Assembly (NCBI RefSeq): GCF_000425385.1
Contig: NZ_AUDI01000009.1
Span: forward strand, 62,001 to 126,000
Length of the DNA: 64,000 bases
DNA from: Pseudoduganella violaceinigra DSM 15887
Lineage (GTDB): Bacteria > Pseudomonadota > Gammaproteobacteria > Burkholderiales > Burkholderiaceae_D
Direction: 5' to 3'
In this document: piece by piece, positions 1-8,931 of the stretch
How positions within the stretch are numbered: position 1 is the stretch's first letter
Layout of the letters: each line of letters starts with the position of its first letter
Program-made: the position numbers and the translations under genes
The notes under the pieces: model-generated
Told to the model about the DNA's origin: nothing
The model's database searches: none
Seen by the model: only the letters and a program-made list of their open reading frames with translations

Positions 1-1
1 C

Positions 2-253
2 CAGGTCACGGTGCGCAAGATGATCCACGCGCCGTCGGACGACCCGGCGGCGAGCGGCCCGGACTACGACATCGGCTTCTTCTTCGAGTACGAAATCCAG
101 CTGATGGACAAAGCCAGCCATGACCGCACCCTGGAAGGTCCGGCCAGCCATGACGCTTACAAGAAGCGGCAGGTTGAAACGGCACGCCTGCGCGTGCTGG
201 GGCGCGACCTGGTGCGCCAGCTGGAAACCCGGCCAGGAGCACCGGCTGCCTAG
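2..253 (+). CDS. C-terminal part of an unidentified protein (5' end outside window)
   Basis: An open frame runs in from the window edge and gives 83 residues before a TAG stop. An internal ATG at 11 exists, but the frame is open upstream of it, so this is more likely the tail of a longer protein. The tail is polar, with an acidic-aromatic stretch (GFFFEYE) followed by a basic helical-looking end. I do not recognise a family. It converges on the DUF1059 gene, and the two stops share the palindromic bases CTAG at 250-253. Confidence 0.5.
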   Translation, partial: QVTVRKMIHAPSDDPAASGPDYDIGFFFEYEIQLMDKASHDRTLEGPASHDAYKKRQVETARLRVLGRDLVRQLETRPGAPAA

Positions 254-498
254 TGCGTGCGCACGCCTACGGGGACGCCCGTGGAGGCGCCCGGCGGCAG
301 CACATGCTCGGGTGCCGTGCCTTCATGGATCAGGCCGCGAATCGCACTGCGCAGTTCCGGACTATCCGTATGCTTGTGGACCGACACGGCATGCTGGACT
401 GCCACCTCCAGCAATTCCTCATCGCTGTCTGCCGAAATCGCGACACTGCAGTTCGTCTCGCTGGGGAATTCACGGCAGTCGATATATTTACGGGTCAT
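250..498 (-). CDS. DUF1059 family small protein
   Basis: 82 residues. The N-terminal two thirds (MTRKYIDCREFPSETNCSV, then a segment rich in Glu/His and ending LRSAIRGLIHEG) fits the DUF1059 family: small soluble proteins of about 55-80 residues with a conserved DCRE start and a DEEELLE/AVQHAVSVH helix. No function is established for the family. There is no signal peptide, so a cytoplasmic location is likely. The last ~20 residues are a proline-rich tail beyond the usual domain. It is transcribed divergently from the serine hydrolase gene across a ~96-bp gap that must hold both promoters. Confidence 0.75.
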   Translation of the reverse strand: MTRKYIDCREFPSETNCSVAISADSDEELLEVAVQHAVSVHKHTDSPELRSAIRGLIHEGTAPEHVLPPGASTGVPVGVRTH

Positions 499-594
499 GG
501 CGACCTCCCTTCCGAAGCGCTACTTACACTATAGGCTGTTTGGCCGACATTTCCATGCTACATTGGCCGCCTCGACAAGGATGCGGGGAGTGCG

Positions 595-1923
595 ATGCTG
601 CGACGATCGATGGCCTTGGTAGTTGTCCTGCTTGCCGGCAGCGCGCTGGCGGCGCCGCTGGACCGCCCGCTCAGCCAGAAGATGCAGGCCAACGCCCAGC
701 GTTATGTAATCGCCAGCCAAGCGGTGCTGGTCGCACGCAACGGTGTGTCCATCTACCGCCACGTGGCCGGGGCGCGGCGCGACGAACTATTCCCGCTCTA
801 TTCGCTCAGCAAGCTGCTGGCCAGCGTACTGGTGATGCAGCTGGTCGAGAATGGCAGCCTGGACCTGGACAAACCCGCCGCCAGCTACGTCCAGGGCCTG
901 CCGCAGCACTGGCAGGCGATCCCGCTCAGGCATTTCCTGAACCATACCTCGGGCCTGCCCGAGTATTTCGACCTCGGCGGCAAGAACACGGGCAGCTTCC
1001 CGCCCACCCTGCAGGCCGCCTTTGACGCGCTGGCCAGCCAGCCGCTGGTCTTCGACACGGGCAGCAGCACGCGCTACACGCAGACCAATTTCCTGGTGCT
1101 GGAAGCCGTGCTTGAAGCACAGTACGGCCAGCCTTATACGCAAATCGCCCGGGAGCGCATCATCGACCGGCTGGGCTTGAAGCACAGCTTCCTTGGCCTG
1201 GCCAATGCCAGCCGCCAGGAGATGGTGCGCAGCTTCATCGGCAAGGATGGCAGGCTGCAGGACGATCCCCCAGTTCAATGGCCCGAGTATGCCAACGTGC
1301 ATGCGCAACTGTTCATGTCCCTGGATGACCTTGCCGCCTTCCTGCACGCCGTGGCGCGCGGCGACCTGGTCGGCAAGGAAATGCTGCGCAAGCTATGGCT
1401 GCCGCAGAAATTGAATAACGGCCAGGACGGCGGGTTCGCCTCCGGCTGGGAATTCGGCCGCAGCGGCGGCTATGCCTTCGTCGGCCACGATGGTGGGACC
1501 AAGGTCCGCGTGCGCCTGCTGTGGCCCGAACAAGGCGACGGCGATACCTACACCATCGTCTACCTGACCAATGGCAGCGCCAGCAACGTTTGGTCGCGCA
1601 CCCTGGTGGAAAGCCTGATGGCGGCGATCGATCCCGCCCGCTTCCGCATGGAGGCGATCTCGGAGAGCTTGATCGGCTATGCCACCCAGCCGGATGCGGC
1701 GGGCAGGGAGGCCTTGCTGCGGCAGTTGCAGGCCGATGCGGCACGCGATGGCGCGGCGCTGGAACGCCGTATCAACGAAACCGGCTACGCCATGCTGGAA
1801 ACGCGCGGCAGCGCCACCGCGGTGAAGATTTTCGAACTGAACACCCAGCTGTTCCCGCAATCGGCCAATGCGCGCGACAGCCTGGCGCAGGCGCAGGCGC
1901 GGGCGGCGGCGAAATCGCCGTAA
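595..1923 (+). CDS. Class C beta-lactamase-like serine hydrolase, exported
   Basis: 442 residues with an N-terminal signal peptide (hydrophobic run, then ALA-AP cleavage). The penicillin-binding fold motifs are all present in order: SLSK (SxxK nucleophile and base, about residue 65), a YxQTN motif (YxN-type, about residue 160) and GHDGGT (HxG/KTG-equivalent, about residue 300). The family includes D-aminopeptidases, esterases and AmpC-type enzymes, and the sequence alone does not give the substrate. The ~90 residues after the catalytic domain are helical and close to a TPR in style. GGGGAG lies five bases before the ATG. It acts in the periplasm or outside the cell. Confidence 0.85.
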   Translation: MLRRSMALVVVLLAGSALAAPLDRPLSQKMQANAQRYVIASQAVLVARNGVSIYRHVAGARRDELFPLYSLSKLLASVLVMQLVENGSLDLDKPAASYVQGLPQHWQAIPLRHFLNHTSGLPEYFDLGGKNTGSFPPTLQAAFDALASQPLVFDTGSSTRYTQTNFLVLEAVLEAQYGQPYTQIARERIIDRLGLKHSFLGLANASRQEMVRSFIGKDGRLQDDPPVQWPEYANVHAQLFMSLDDLAAFLHAVARGDLVGKEMLRKLWLPQKLNNGQDGGFASGWEFGRSGGYAFVGHDGGTKVRVRLLWPEQGDGDTYTIVYLTNGSASNVWSRTLVESLMAAIDPARFRMEAISESLIGYATQPDAAGREALLRQLQADAARDGAALERRINETGYAMLETRGSATAVKIFELNTQLFPQSANARDSLAQAQARAAAKSP

Positions 1924-1950
1924 CCCCGCCCGCAAGCGCCGGGCAGTGAA

Positions 1951-2826
1951 TCAGTTCTTCTTCTTGCTCGATTTTTTCTCGAGGTCTTTCGAGGCCGGTG
2001 TCGAACCGCCCTGCACGCCCAGCGCACCGCCCGTGCCCATGCCGCCGGCGATTTCCTGCGCCTTGTAATTGCGCACGGCCTTGACCAGCTGGTTGTATGA
2101 ATCCATGAAGGAGGCGATCAGGATCTTGCCCTCCGGCGTGTTGGAATAGCCGCCGGCCGCGCCGAAACCGCCGCCGCCGAACAGCGCACCGCCGACATTG
2201 AAGTCATAGTTCTTGGCGCTGCCCTCGGCCGCCGCCAGCTGGATGCCGGAACGGTTATCCACCATCAGCAAGGTGGTCGAGGCCTCGTTTGCCTTCAGCC
2301 CGCCAGCCACCACGCCGGCCACGCTGCCCAGCAGCCCGAGGCCACCCAAGGCGCCCCCGATTCCCTGCGTGCCTTTCTGGCTGAACGCAATGCTCGGGCT
2401 CATGGTGTAGTCGGCCGCCACCATCTGCCCTTTGCCATAATTGCTGCCGGCCCGCATTTCACCGGACGAGGCCAGTGCACGTTCCTGCATCAGCTTGTTC
2501 ATGGCCGCGCCGCGCTCCACCACGACAAAGCAGTTCGACTGCTGGATCATCATGCGCAGCACCGGCACCGTCGAACCGAGCTTGTATTGCGATAGGTGGT
2601 GGTACCACGGCGCCGCCGTGTCTTCCACCACGCCCAGCGTCCCCAGCGGCTTGTCGCATTTCTCCAACTGCGTGCTGGCGTTGGATGCGGTCTCGCCGCC
2701 TGCCGCTCCAGTTGCCATGCTTGGTGCACCGCCCAGCTTGGGCTCCGTCCCCGCGCACCCCGACAGGACCAGCAATGCCAGCCCGGCGCAGACAGTCCCT
2801 GTTTGGAAGACCTTCTTGTTGTCCAT
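1951..2826 (-). CDS. CsgG/HfaB-type outer-membrane lipoprotein
   Basis: 291 residues beginning with a lipoprotein signal: a hydrophobic helix ending LVLSGC, with Cys near residue 23. The middle (VLRMMIQQSNCFVVVERGAAMNKLM and following) matches the CsgG family core, in which a nucleotide-binding-like alpha/beta domain feeds an outer-membrane pore. A Gly-rich stretch (residues ~145-220) follows and the C terminus is Lys/Ser-rich. The family exports curli-like subunits or forms envelope assemblies. No curli subunit gene is adjacent, so the role here is open. The ATG at 2826 is preferred over a GTG six bases upstream because GGGGAG sits five bases before it. Confidence 0.75.
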   Translation of the reverse strand: MDNKKVFQTGTVCAGLALLVLSGCAGTEPKLGGAPSMATGAAGGETASNASTQLEKCDKPLGTLGVVEDTAAPWYHHLSQYKLGSTVPVLRMMIQQSNCFVVVERGAAMNKLMQERALASSGEMRAGSNYGKGQMVAADYTMSPSIAFSQKGTQGIGGALGGLGLLGSVAGVVAGGLKANEASTTLLMVDNRSGIQLAAAEGSAKNYDFNVGGALFGGGGFGAAGGYSNTPEGKILIASFMDSYNQLVKAVRNYKAQEIAGGMGTGGALGVQGGSTPASKDLEKKSSKKKN

Positions 2827-2952
2827 GTTCACTCCCCGAGAAGTAACGGCCGTTTGAACTCATCGGCGTTCTTTGAGAATAGATCACATCGACAAAAAAT
2901 CTATGTATAGTTATAGGCGCAAGACCAACTCAACCGTTACAAGGAACGACCC

Positions 2953-3258
2953 ATGAAAAAACTGATCATTGCCGCCCTGGCCCTGTCTTGTACCGCTGCC
3001 TTTGCCGCGGACCCGGCGCCGGCAAAGACCGCCCAGCAATCGAAAATGGTGACCTGCAATAAGGAAGCCACCGGTAAGAAAGGCGATGAGCGCAAGGCCT
3101 TCATGAAGGAATGCCTGAGCAATAAACCCGCTGCGCCAGCCGCACCGGCGACGCAGCAAGACAAGATGAAGACCTGCAACACGGACGCGGCCGGCAAGAA
3201 AGGCGATGAGCGCAAGGCCTTCATGAAAGAATGCCTGAGCGCGAAGAAAGCCGCCTGA
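2953..3258 (+). CDS. psiF: PsiF-repeat protein, periplasmic
   Basis: 101 residues: a 19-residue signal peptide (cleavage AFA-AD), then two near-identical PsiF repeats. Each carries the pattern MxTCN-(K/T)xAxGKKGDERKAFMKECLS, separated by a Pro/Ala linker. PsiF was named as a phosphate-starvation-inducible protein in E. coli; its biochemical function is not known. Each repeat has two Cys, suggesting one disulfide per repeat in the periplasm. AAGGA lies seven bases before the ATG. I did not find a clear Pho box upstream, unlike the alkaline phosphatase genes near 49.3 kb. Confidence 0.85.
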   Translation: MKKLIIAALALSCTAAFAADPAPAKTAQQSKMVTCNKEATGKKGDERKAFMKECLSNKPAAPAAPATQQDKMKTCNTDAAGKKGDERKAFMKECLSAKKAA

Positions 3259-3270
3259 GCGGCGTAGCGT

Positions 3271-3289
3271 GGCCCGGCAGCGCCGGGCC
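3271..3289. terminator. GC hairpin between convergent genes
   Basis: An 8-bp perfect stem (GGCCCGGC / GCCGGGCC) with a 3-base loop lies in the 46-bp gap between the convergent PsiF and DUF885 genes. There is no T-run, so it is a weak intrinsic terminator candidate that would read in both directions. Confidence 0.45.
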
Positions 3290-3304
3290 GGACAACCCTG
3301 CGCC

Positions 3305-4588
3305 TCAGCGCAAGCCGCTCGCCAGGCGCGGCGACGACAGCAGCACCTTGAACGCATCCCAGCGCTGCTTGCGGGCGGCTTCCGGATCGGCGGCCGTCAC
3401 ATGCTGCTCGACCCAGGCTTTGACCATGTCCTTGCCCAGGTTGTAATTGATGACGTAGCCGCGGTTGGCGTCATAGAAGGACAGGCGCTGCGCCGACTTC
3501 TCCGGCGGATACAGGCTCACGTTCACCAGCCACTCGATGGTCTGTTCGCGCGTCCACTTCCCCTCCAGGTAAGCCTGCGCCGCATCGTTATCGGCGTAGC
3601 TCAGTTTGCCGAGCAGCTTCATCAGCTGCGCATATTGCGGCGCCAGCGCAGGATCGAGGCCGGCCAGCGGGTACAGTACCTTCTGCTCGAAGGCCAGGCG
3701 CTCCGCATCGGTGAACGCCATCTCGATGCCGTAGTTTGCGCTGCCCTCGGCGATCAGCGACATCGGCGAATACAGCGGATACACGCTGAACTCCACCCAG
3801 TTGCGCTGCTTGACCAGCGCCTGCTCCAGCAGGGCGTTGTAGACGTGGTGGCCGGGATACCCTTCATGGCAACCCAGGTCGACGGCGCGCTCGATGTAGA
3901 TCGGGAATTCGGTATTAATCTGGATCAGGCTGTGCGCATTGCCCTTGTACCAGTTATAGCCGGACCATGGCTTGTTGCTGACGAATTCCAGCACGAAGCT
4001 TTCCTTCTGCGGCAAGTCCATGAACGCGGCGGTGCGCTCGCGGCAGGCCGCGATGGCGGCGTCGAAGACCGGTTTCAGCTTGTCCTTCGGGATAGCGAAC
4101 TTGGCACGGAAAGCCTTCAGCCGCGCCGGCAGCGGGCCCGCGCCCGGCAGCAGCTTCTCCACCTGGGCCACCAGCGCCATGTAATAGGCGCGCTCGTGGT
4201 GCGGGGTGACGGCGTCGTACAGCAGCGCAGTCTCCTCGTCGAAGCTGAATTTGCGGCCTTCCATCATTTCGACCCGGGCCTGCATCGCCTTCAGCTGCTT
4301 GGCCAGGAATTCGATGCGCAGCGCTTCGTCGGCGTTGCCGGCTTTCTGTTGCGCGATGTCGCGCTGGGCGGCAACGACATCGGCCTTGATCGCGGCCAGG
4401 CTTTGCTTATTCTTCGCAGCCTGCTGCTCCAGTTCCGGCGGTCCGTAATAGGCATCCACATAGCTGCTGTCATGCTGGCCGATTGCCAGCGCCAGCTTGC
4501 GGTAGCGCTCCGCCACGTCCTGCACCGATGCCGCCATGGCGCTGCCTGCCATCAGCATGGCCAGTCCCCCCAATACCAGTTTTTTCAT
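3305..4588 (-). CDS. DUF885 family protein (metallo-peptidase-like), exported
   Basis: 427 residues from the ATG at 4588, which has GGGGAG five bases upstream and begins a clean signal peptide (cleavage AMA-AS). The frame is open for 62 more codons upstream, but those are the antisense of the neighbouring kinase. The hallmark of DUF885 is seen at about residue 230: HEGYPGHH, a histidine/glutamate cluster that suggests zinc binding and hydrolase activity. A second block near the C terminus (YDANRGYVINYNLGKD) is also typical. Members are predicted periplasmic peptidases of unknown substrate. It sits downstream of the hybrid kinase gene with a 40-bp gap and may be co-transcribed. Confidence 0.8.
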   Translation of the reverse strand: MKKLVLGGLAMLMAGSAMAASVQDVAERYRKLALAIGQHDSSYVDAYYGPPELEQQAAKNKQSLAAIKADVVAAQRDIAQQKAGNADEALRIEFLAKQLKAMQARVEMMEGRKFSFDEETALLYDAVTPHHERAYYMALVAQVEKLLPGAGPLPARLKAFRAKFAIPKDKLKPVFDAAIAACRERTAAFMDLPQKESFVLEFVSNKPWSGYNWYKGNAHSLIQINTEFPIYIERAVDLGCHEGYPGHHVYNALLEQALVKQRNWVEFSVYPLYSPMSLIAEGSANYGIEMAFTDAERLAFEQKVLYPLAGLDPALAPQYAQLMKLLGKLSYADNDAAQAYLEGKWTREQTIEWLVNVSLYPPEKSAQRLSFYDANRGYVINYNLGKDMVKAWVEQHVTAADPEAARKQRWDAFKVLLSSPRLASGLR

Positions 4589-4628
4589 CGTCTCCCCTAC
4601 GGCTTGTGTCAAAGCGGTAGAGTGTACC

Positions 4629-6515
4629 TCAGGCCACGCGCAGCTGGCGGGCCACGTCGGCCAGGCTGTAGGGCTTGCCGACAAAGGAAAACCCCTCCAC
4701 CGGCTGCGGCAGGCCCGAGGCCAGGATGATCTTGATGCCTGGGTAGCGCTGGCGCACTTCGCGCGCCAACTCAAGCCCCGTCATCCCGTTCGGCATCATC
4801 ACATCGCTGAACAGCACGTCGACGTCGCCGTCGCGCTGCAAGGCGCGCAAGGCCGACGCCGCGTCGTTCGCATGCACGGTCGCATACCCCATGGACTGGA
4901 ACAATTCGCGCGCCGACTCCATCACCAGCGGATCATCGTCGACGATCAGCACGCGCTCTTCGCGCACACCGCGCGGCCGGCTCGCTTCCGGCAGCGATTC
5001 GGCCAGGGCCGGCAGATAAAGGTTGATGGTGGAGCCCTTGCCGGCTTCGGTATCGATGGTCACGCCGCCGCCGGATTGGACGAAGAAGCCGTACACCTGG
5101 CTCAGGCCCAGTCCCGTGCCCTTGCCCACTTCTTTTGTCGTGTAGAAAGGTTCGAAGGCGCGCTCACGCACCTCGTCGCTCATGCCGCTGCCGTTATCGG
5201 TGACGCTGACCCGCACATAATCGCCGGCCGGCAGCGCGCCGGCCTGGTTGGCGGCCAGCGTCACGTTGCGCGTGGTGATTTCCAGCGTGCCGCCCTCGGG
5301 CATCGCATCGCGCGCGTTGACCACCAGGTTGAGCAGGGCGGCCTCGAAGCGCGCCTCATCGATCGACGCCTGGCGCAGTCGGCGATCGAGGTTCAGTTCG
5401 AAATTGACCAGCGGACCGGCGGCGCGCCGCAGCACGCCTTCAAAACCCGTCACCAGCCGGTTCAGTTGCTGCACGCTGGGCGCCAGCGGCTGCTGGCGCG
5501 CGAACGACAGCAGTTGCTGCGTCAGCGCGGCGCCGCGGTCGACGGCGCGCCGCATGCTGTCCAGCACGCGCAACCCGGTTGCCTCCGGCGGCGCCGTGCG
5601 CAGGATATCGATACCGTTCGACACCACCGCCAGCAGGTTGTTGAAATCGTGCGCCACGCCACCCGTCAGCTGGCCGATCGACTCCATCTTCTGCGCCTGG
5701 AACAGGGCCGCGCGCGCCTGCTCCAGCGACTGCTGCGCCTGGCGCTGCTCCGTATTGTCGCGCGTGACCTTGGCAAAGCCGAGCAGTTCGCCGTCGTCGT
5801 CGTACAAGGCATCGACCACCGCATGGGCCCAGAAGCGCGTGCCATCCTTGCGTACCCGCCAGCCCTCGCTTTCGTAGCGGCCTTCGCGCGCGGCCACCTC
5901 CAGCGCCCGCTCCGGCACGCCGGCCGCCTTGTCCTCTTCCGTAAAGAAGCGGCGGTAATGGGTGCCGACCACCTCGTCCAGCGTATAGCCCTTGATGCGC
6001 TCCGCGCCCAGATTCCAGTTGGTGATCAAGCCCTGCGGCGAGAGCATATAGATCGCGTAGTCGATCACCCCTTGCACCAGCAGGCGGAAACGCTGCTCGC
6101 TTTCACGCAGCGCCTCCATCACGCGCTTGCGCTCTGTGATGTCGCGCGTGACATTGGCAAAGCCCACATGCTCGCCTTCGGGCGTGTGGATCGGATCGAT
6201 CACCACGCTGGCCCAGAAGTGCGAACCATCCTTGCGGAGGCAGTAGCTCTCGCATTCAAAGCGGCCCTCGCGCAAGGCCGTGGCCAGGGCACGCTGCGCC
6301 ACCCCGGCGCGCTGGTCCTCCTGGGTATGGAAGCGCGAGAAATGGCTACCCAGCACTTCGGTTTCGCTGAAGCCGTTGAAGCGCTGTGCGCCCGCGTTCC
6401 AGCTGCTGATGCGGCCTTCGGTATCGAGCATATAGATCGCATAGTCGCTGATGCTGGCCACCAGCAGTTCATAGCGGGTTGATAGACTCTCAATCGCTGG
6501 CGGATCTTTAATCAT
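4629..6515 (-). CDS. Hybrid histidine kinase, PAS-PAS-HisKA-HATPase-REC
   Basis: 628 residues with no transmembrane segment, hence a cytoplasmic sensor. Domains in order: PAS (about 15-125), PAS (135-255), HisKA with GGVAHDFNN holding the phosphorylated His (about 287), HATPase with N box NARDAMPEGG (about 410), G boxes TDNGSGM and GTGLGLSQVYG, and a C-terminal receiver (about 505-625) with its DD pair and the phospho-acceptor in FSDVMMPNGM. The HAHDFNN-type H box and fused receiver are common in Oxalobacteraceae. The two PAS copies are similar to each other (SWNAGAQRFNGF / NWNLGAERIKGY), suggesting internal duplication. The start is uncertain between 6515 and 6542; neither has a good ribosome site. 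It is divergent from the exported protein gene at 6585. Confidence 0.85.
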   Translation of the reverse strand: MIKDPPAIESLSTRYELLVASISDYAIYMLDTEGRISSWNAGAQRFNGFSETEVLGSHFSRFHTQEDQRAGVAQRALATALREGRFECESYCLRKDGSHFWASVVIDPIHTPEGEHVGFANVTRDITERKRVMEALRESEQRFRLLVQGVIDYAIYMLSPQGLITNWNLGAERIKGYTLDEVVGTHYRRFFTEEDKAAGVPERALEVAAREGRYESEGWRVRKDGTRFWAHAVVDALYDDDGELLGFAKVTRDNTEQRQAQQSLEQARAALFQAQKMESIGQLTGGVAHDFNNLLAVVSNGIDILRTAPPEATGLRVLDSMRRAVDRGAALTQQLLSFARQQPLAPSVQQLNRLVTGFEGVLRRAAGPLVNFELNLDRRLRQASIDEARFEAALLNLVVNARDAMPEGGTLEITTRNVTLAANQAGALPAGDYVRVSVTDNGSGMSDEVRERAFEPFYTTKEVGKGTGLGLSQVYGFFVQSGGGVTIDTEAGKGSTINLYLPALAESLPEASRPRGVREERVLIVDDDPLVMESARELFQSMGYATVHANDAASALRALQRDGDVDVLFSDVMMPNGMTGLELAREVRQRYPGIKIILASGLPQPVEGFSFVGKPYSLADVARQLRVA

Positions 6516-6584
6516 CAGTAGCGGTGCGCACTGCTGGCGCATGGATTGTGCGGGGATTACTGGAGAATGCCACAATCTGGAATT

Positions 6585-7556
6585 ATGTGGAAAACGGCTT
6601 TGCTGCTGGCCATGGCCCTGGCCCTTCCCACAGTACAAGTCCCCAGCACCCGAACGCCGGTGGACAAGTCCTATCGCAAGATGCTGCAGGGCGTGGAACT
6701 CTTCAAGCGCGAGCATGCGCTGGCGCCGCAGGCCACGCTGCGCTTTCGCCTGCTGCAACGCCAGCCTGGCACGGACATGACGGGCATCCAGCTGAAACTT
6801 GTTGGCGATACCACCAGCATGGCGGTGCCGGTGGCCGCCGACAACAGCTTCACCCTCGACTACCAGGAACAATTGTGGCGCGAAGACGCCGCCGTGCTGG
6901 CCAACCGCAAGACCCTGTCCATGACATGGCGCGCCGACGTGCGCAGTCCGGGCGTACCGGAAGGCATGCGGCGCCTGGGCGATCTGCGGCTGGAATGCCT
7001 GGTCGGCATGCAGGCCGGCCTGGTATCGAACAACGCCCACCTGTTCGCCTGGCTCGATGAATTCCTGCGCAGCCCGGACAAGGTATGCAGCGATCCAAAC
7101 GGCAATTATTTATTCTTCACGGAACGGCCACTGTTTGCTATTACCCTGCAAGCCGGAGCACGGCGCGCCAGCCTGCCCTTCCACGCCCTGTATGCGGGCA
7201 ATCCGCCGCCCGCTGAAATGCCTTACTGCGATTGCCAGGTCATGCTGGACAGCAGCTATTTCGCGCCCGTGTGGGACCGCTCCTGGCCGGACGACACCCT
7301 GCTGGCTTTCGAATATATGGATGACCCGCCACCGGCCAGCGGGGCCGCACCGCAAGACCGCAACGCTGCGCTGGCAAGCCTGGGCCCGCCCCAGCTCAGC
7401 ATACATTTCGACAGCGGCCGCGAAGCATGGCTCTACCAGTCCGCCCCGCCCATCCGCCTCGATCCCGCTGCCGACGGCCGCCCGCGCCTGGGCGAGCACG
7501 TGTTGCTGTTCGCCCCCGACGGCAGTACGCTGAAAGCGCGCCAGCGCGCTCCCTGA
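6585..7556 (+). CDS. Exported protein of unknown function
   Basis: About 323 residues from the ATG at 6585, which starts a signal-peptide-like segment (MWKTALLLAMALALPT). In-frame starts exist at 6546 (TTG) and 6567 (ATG), so the N terminus is not certain. The body is rich in Pro, Asp and Trp with no hydrophobic helix, and holds a pair of Cys in YCDCQ. I do not recognise a family. It has a good reading frame, a plausible signal peptide and the composition of a real gene. It is divergent from the hybrid kinase with a ~70-bp shared promoter region, so the two might share regulation. Confidence 0.6.
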   Translation: MWKTALLLAMALALPTVQVPSTRTPVDKSYRKMLQGVELFKREHALAPQATLRFRLLQRQPGTDMTGIQLKLVGDTTSMAVPVAADNSFTLDYQEQLWREDAAVLANRKTLSMTWRADVRSPGVPEGMRRLGDLRLECLVGMQAGLVSNNAHLFAWLDEFLRSPDKVCSDPNGNYLFFTERPLFAITLQAGARRASLPFHALYAGNPPPAEMPYCDCQVMLDSSYFAPVWDRSWPDDTLLAFEYMDDPPPASGAAPQDRNAALASLGPPQLSIHFDSGREAWLYQSAPPIRLDPAADGRPRLGEHVLLFAPDGSTLKARQRAP

Positions 7557-7695
7557 TCAAGAAATGTTGAACGCGTTCCGCGTGCGCGTGCAAAATTTCC
7601 CTCGCGTTTGACATTTCTCATCCCTGAACCTTGACCGGTACCGGCTCCGTTACCAGACTGCAGACATGCGGGGCCGCCCGATAAAGGAGGGGGAA

Positions 7696-8931
7696 ATGAC
7701 CACTCGTCGTTCATTCTTGGCGCTTGGTGCGCTCGGCCTACTTGGCCTTCCCGGTTGCAGTGGTGGCGGAGGAGGCGCTAGCGATCCGGACACGCCCCCC
7801 CCATCCGGTCCCACGGATCGCGCCACAGGCTGGACACAAATGCCGGTCGAGACCTACAGCAACCTGCCGCCGGTCGGCGGTGCGATTCCGTTTGACGGAG
7901 GCTTTCCGAGCTTCGACCTGAGCGACCAGTCTTTTTTGGCGCGCGGCAGCTACCCGATTCAGCTGCCAACGCCAGGCGACCAGGGCGCCCAGGGATCCTG
8001 TACGGCCTGGGCGGTGGGATATGCGGGCGCGACGCAGTGCATGCGCGCTTCGGGCAAATCGCTGCCCGCCGCCATCAGTCCTGCCGACCTGTTTGCAAAA
8101 ATCCGCAACCGGCTTTCACCCGACGCCTGCGCCCAGGGTTCGCAAATACACTATGCCATGGACGTTCTGGTGCAGGAAGGCGCGACAACACTCGATCTTG
8201 CACCGTACTCCGACCGGCAGTGCGGCATCGCGACTGCGGCCAGAACGTTTAACCTCGATGGCTACTCCCGGGTCAATGCCGCCGACACAGTTTCCATCCG
8301 CGGCTCGGTGCAGGCTGGGCAACCGGTCAGTTTCGGTATCCTCGTCAATCAGACGTTCCAGAGCCTCAATACCGGCAACATTATCTGGGCACCGAATGGG
8401 ACCGGCGGCGGCCACGCCTTGTCGATTATCGGCTATGACGACAGCCGCCAGCTGTACAAGGTGATCAACTCGTGGGGAACGGCCTGGGGCCAGAAAGGGT
8501 ATTTCTACATTTCGTATGCCGACTTCGCCCGCTACGCCATCGATGTCTGCATCCCCTTCCTCCGGCGCGGCAGCCAGAATGCGCTCCTGAGCAGCAGCAA
8601 ATCCATGCCGAACTCCCCGATCGTCGTCGAACATATGAACGCCCGCCCTTACGGGGGCGGCACGCCCGGCAGCTATGGTGTTGGCGTGGAAATGGCCTGG
8701 TCGCAACCATTGAGCGTGAACGCGGCCGCCATCAGCGTGATGGGCGATGCGCAAAACGTCCTATTCAACCGTAACTTCGGGGTGTCGCAGATTGCGCGGG
8801 GCTTGCGCTTCGGTGGCGCCGTTCCCGATGGCGCCGCCACCTACCGCCTAGTGCGCGCATCGATCAGCGGCCGCGATGCCGCCGGTGCCCTGCAGACGCT
8901 GACGGCAACCACTCGGCCATCTATGCGCTAG
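7696..8931 (+). CDS. Papain-like (C1) cysteine protease, lipoprotein
   Basis: 411 residues from the ATG at 7696, preceded by a perfect AGGAGG; the upstream ATG at 7666 lacks one. The N terminus is MTTRRSFLALGALGLLGLPGC: a twin-arginine-like pair, a hydrophobic helix and a lipobox LPGC, followed by a Gly/Ser/Pro linker. The papain triad is complete: QGxCxAW with Cys102, GGGHALSIIGYDD with His240, and NSWG with Asn258, the last followed by WGQKGYFYISY as in C1 peptidases. A C-terminal ~110-residue region beyond the peptidase is probably a beta-rich accessory domain. No inhibitory prodomain is evident. It is likely anchored in an envelope membrane facing the periplasm or exterior. Confidence 0.85.
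   Translation: MTTRRSFLALGALGLLGLPGCSGGGGGASDPDTPPPSGPTDRATGWTQMPVETYSNLPPVGGAIPFDGGFPSFDLSDQSFLARGSYPIQLPTPGDQGAQGSCTAWAVGYAGATQCMRASGKSLPAAISPADLFAKIRNRLSPDACAQGSQIHYAMDVLVQEGATTLDLAPYSDRQCGIATAARTFNLDGYSRVNAADTVSIRGSVQAGQPVSFGILVNQTFQSLNTGNIIWAPNGTGGGHALSIIGYDDSRQLYKVINSWGTAWGQKGYFYISYADFARYAIDVCIPFLRRGSQNALLSSSKSMPNSPIVVEHMNARPYGGGTPGSYGVGVEMAWSQPLSVNAAAISVMGDAQNVLFNRNFGVSQIARGLRFGGAVPDGAATYRLVRASISGRDAAGALQTLTATTRPSMR

Noticed and set aside
120..1025. Plus-strand frame of 301 codons at the left edge
   Set aside because: It crosses the DUF1059 gene and the serine hydrolase start in a different frame with Arg/Pro/Ala-rich noise.
2871..2952. Pho box upstream of the PsiF-repeat gene
   Set aside because: Searched because of the family name; no 11-bp-period TGTCAT-like repeats were found.
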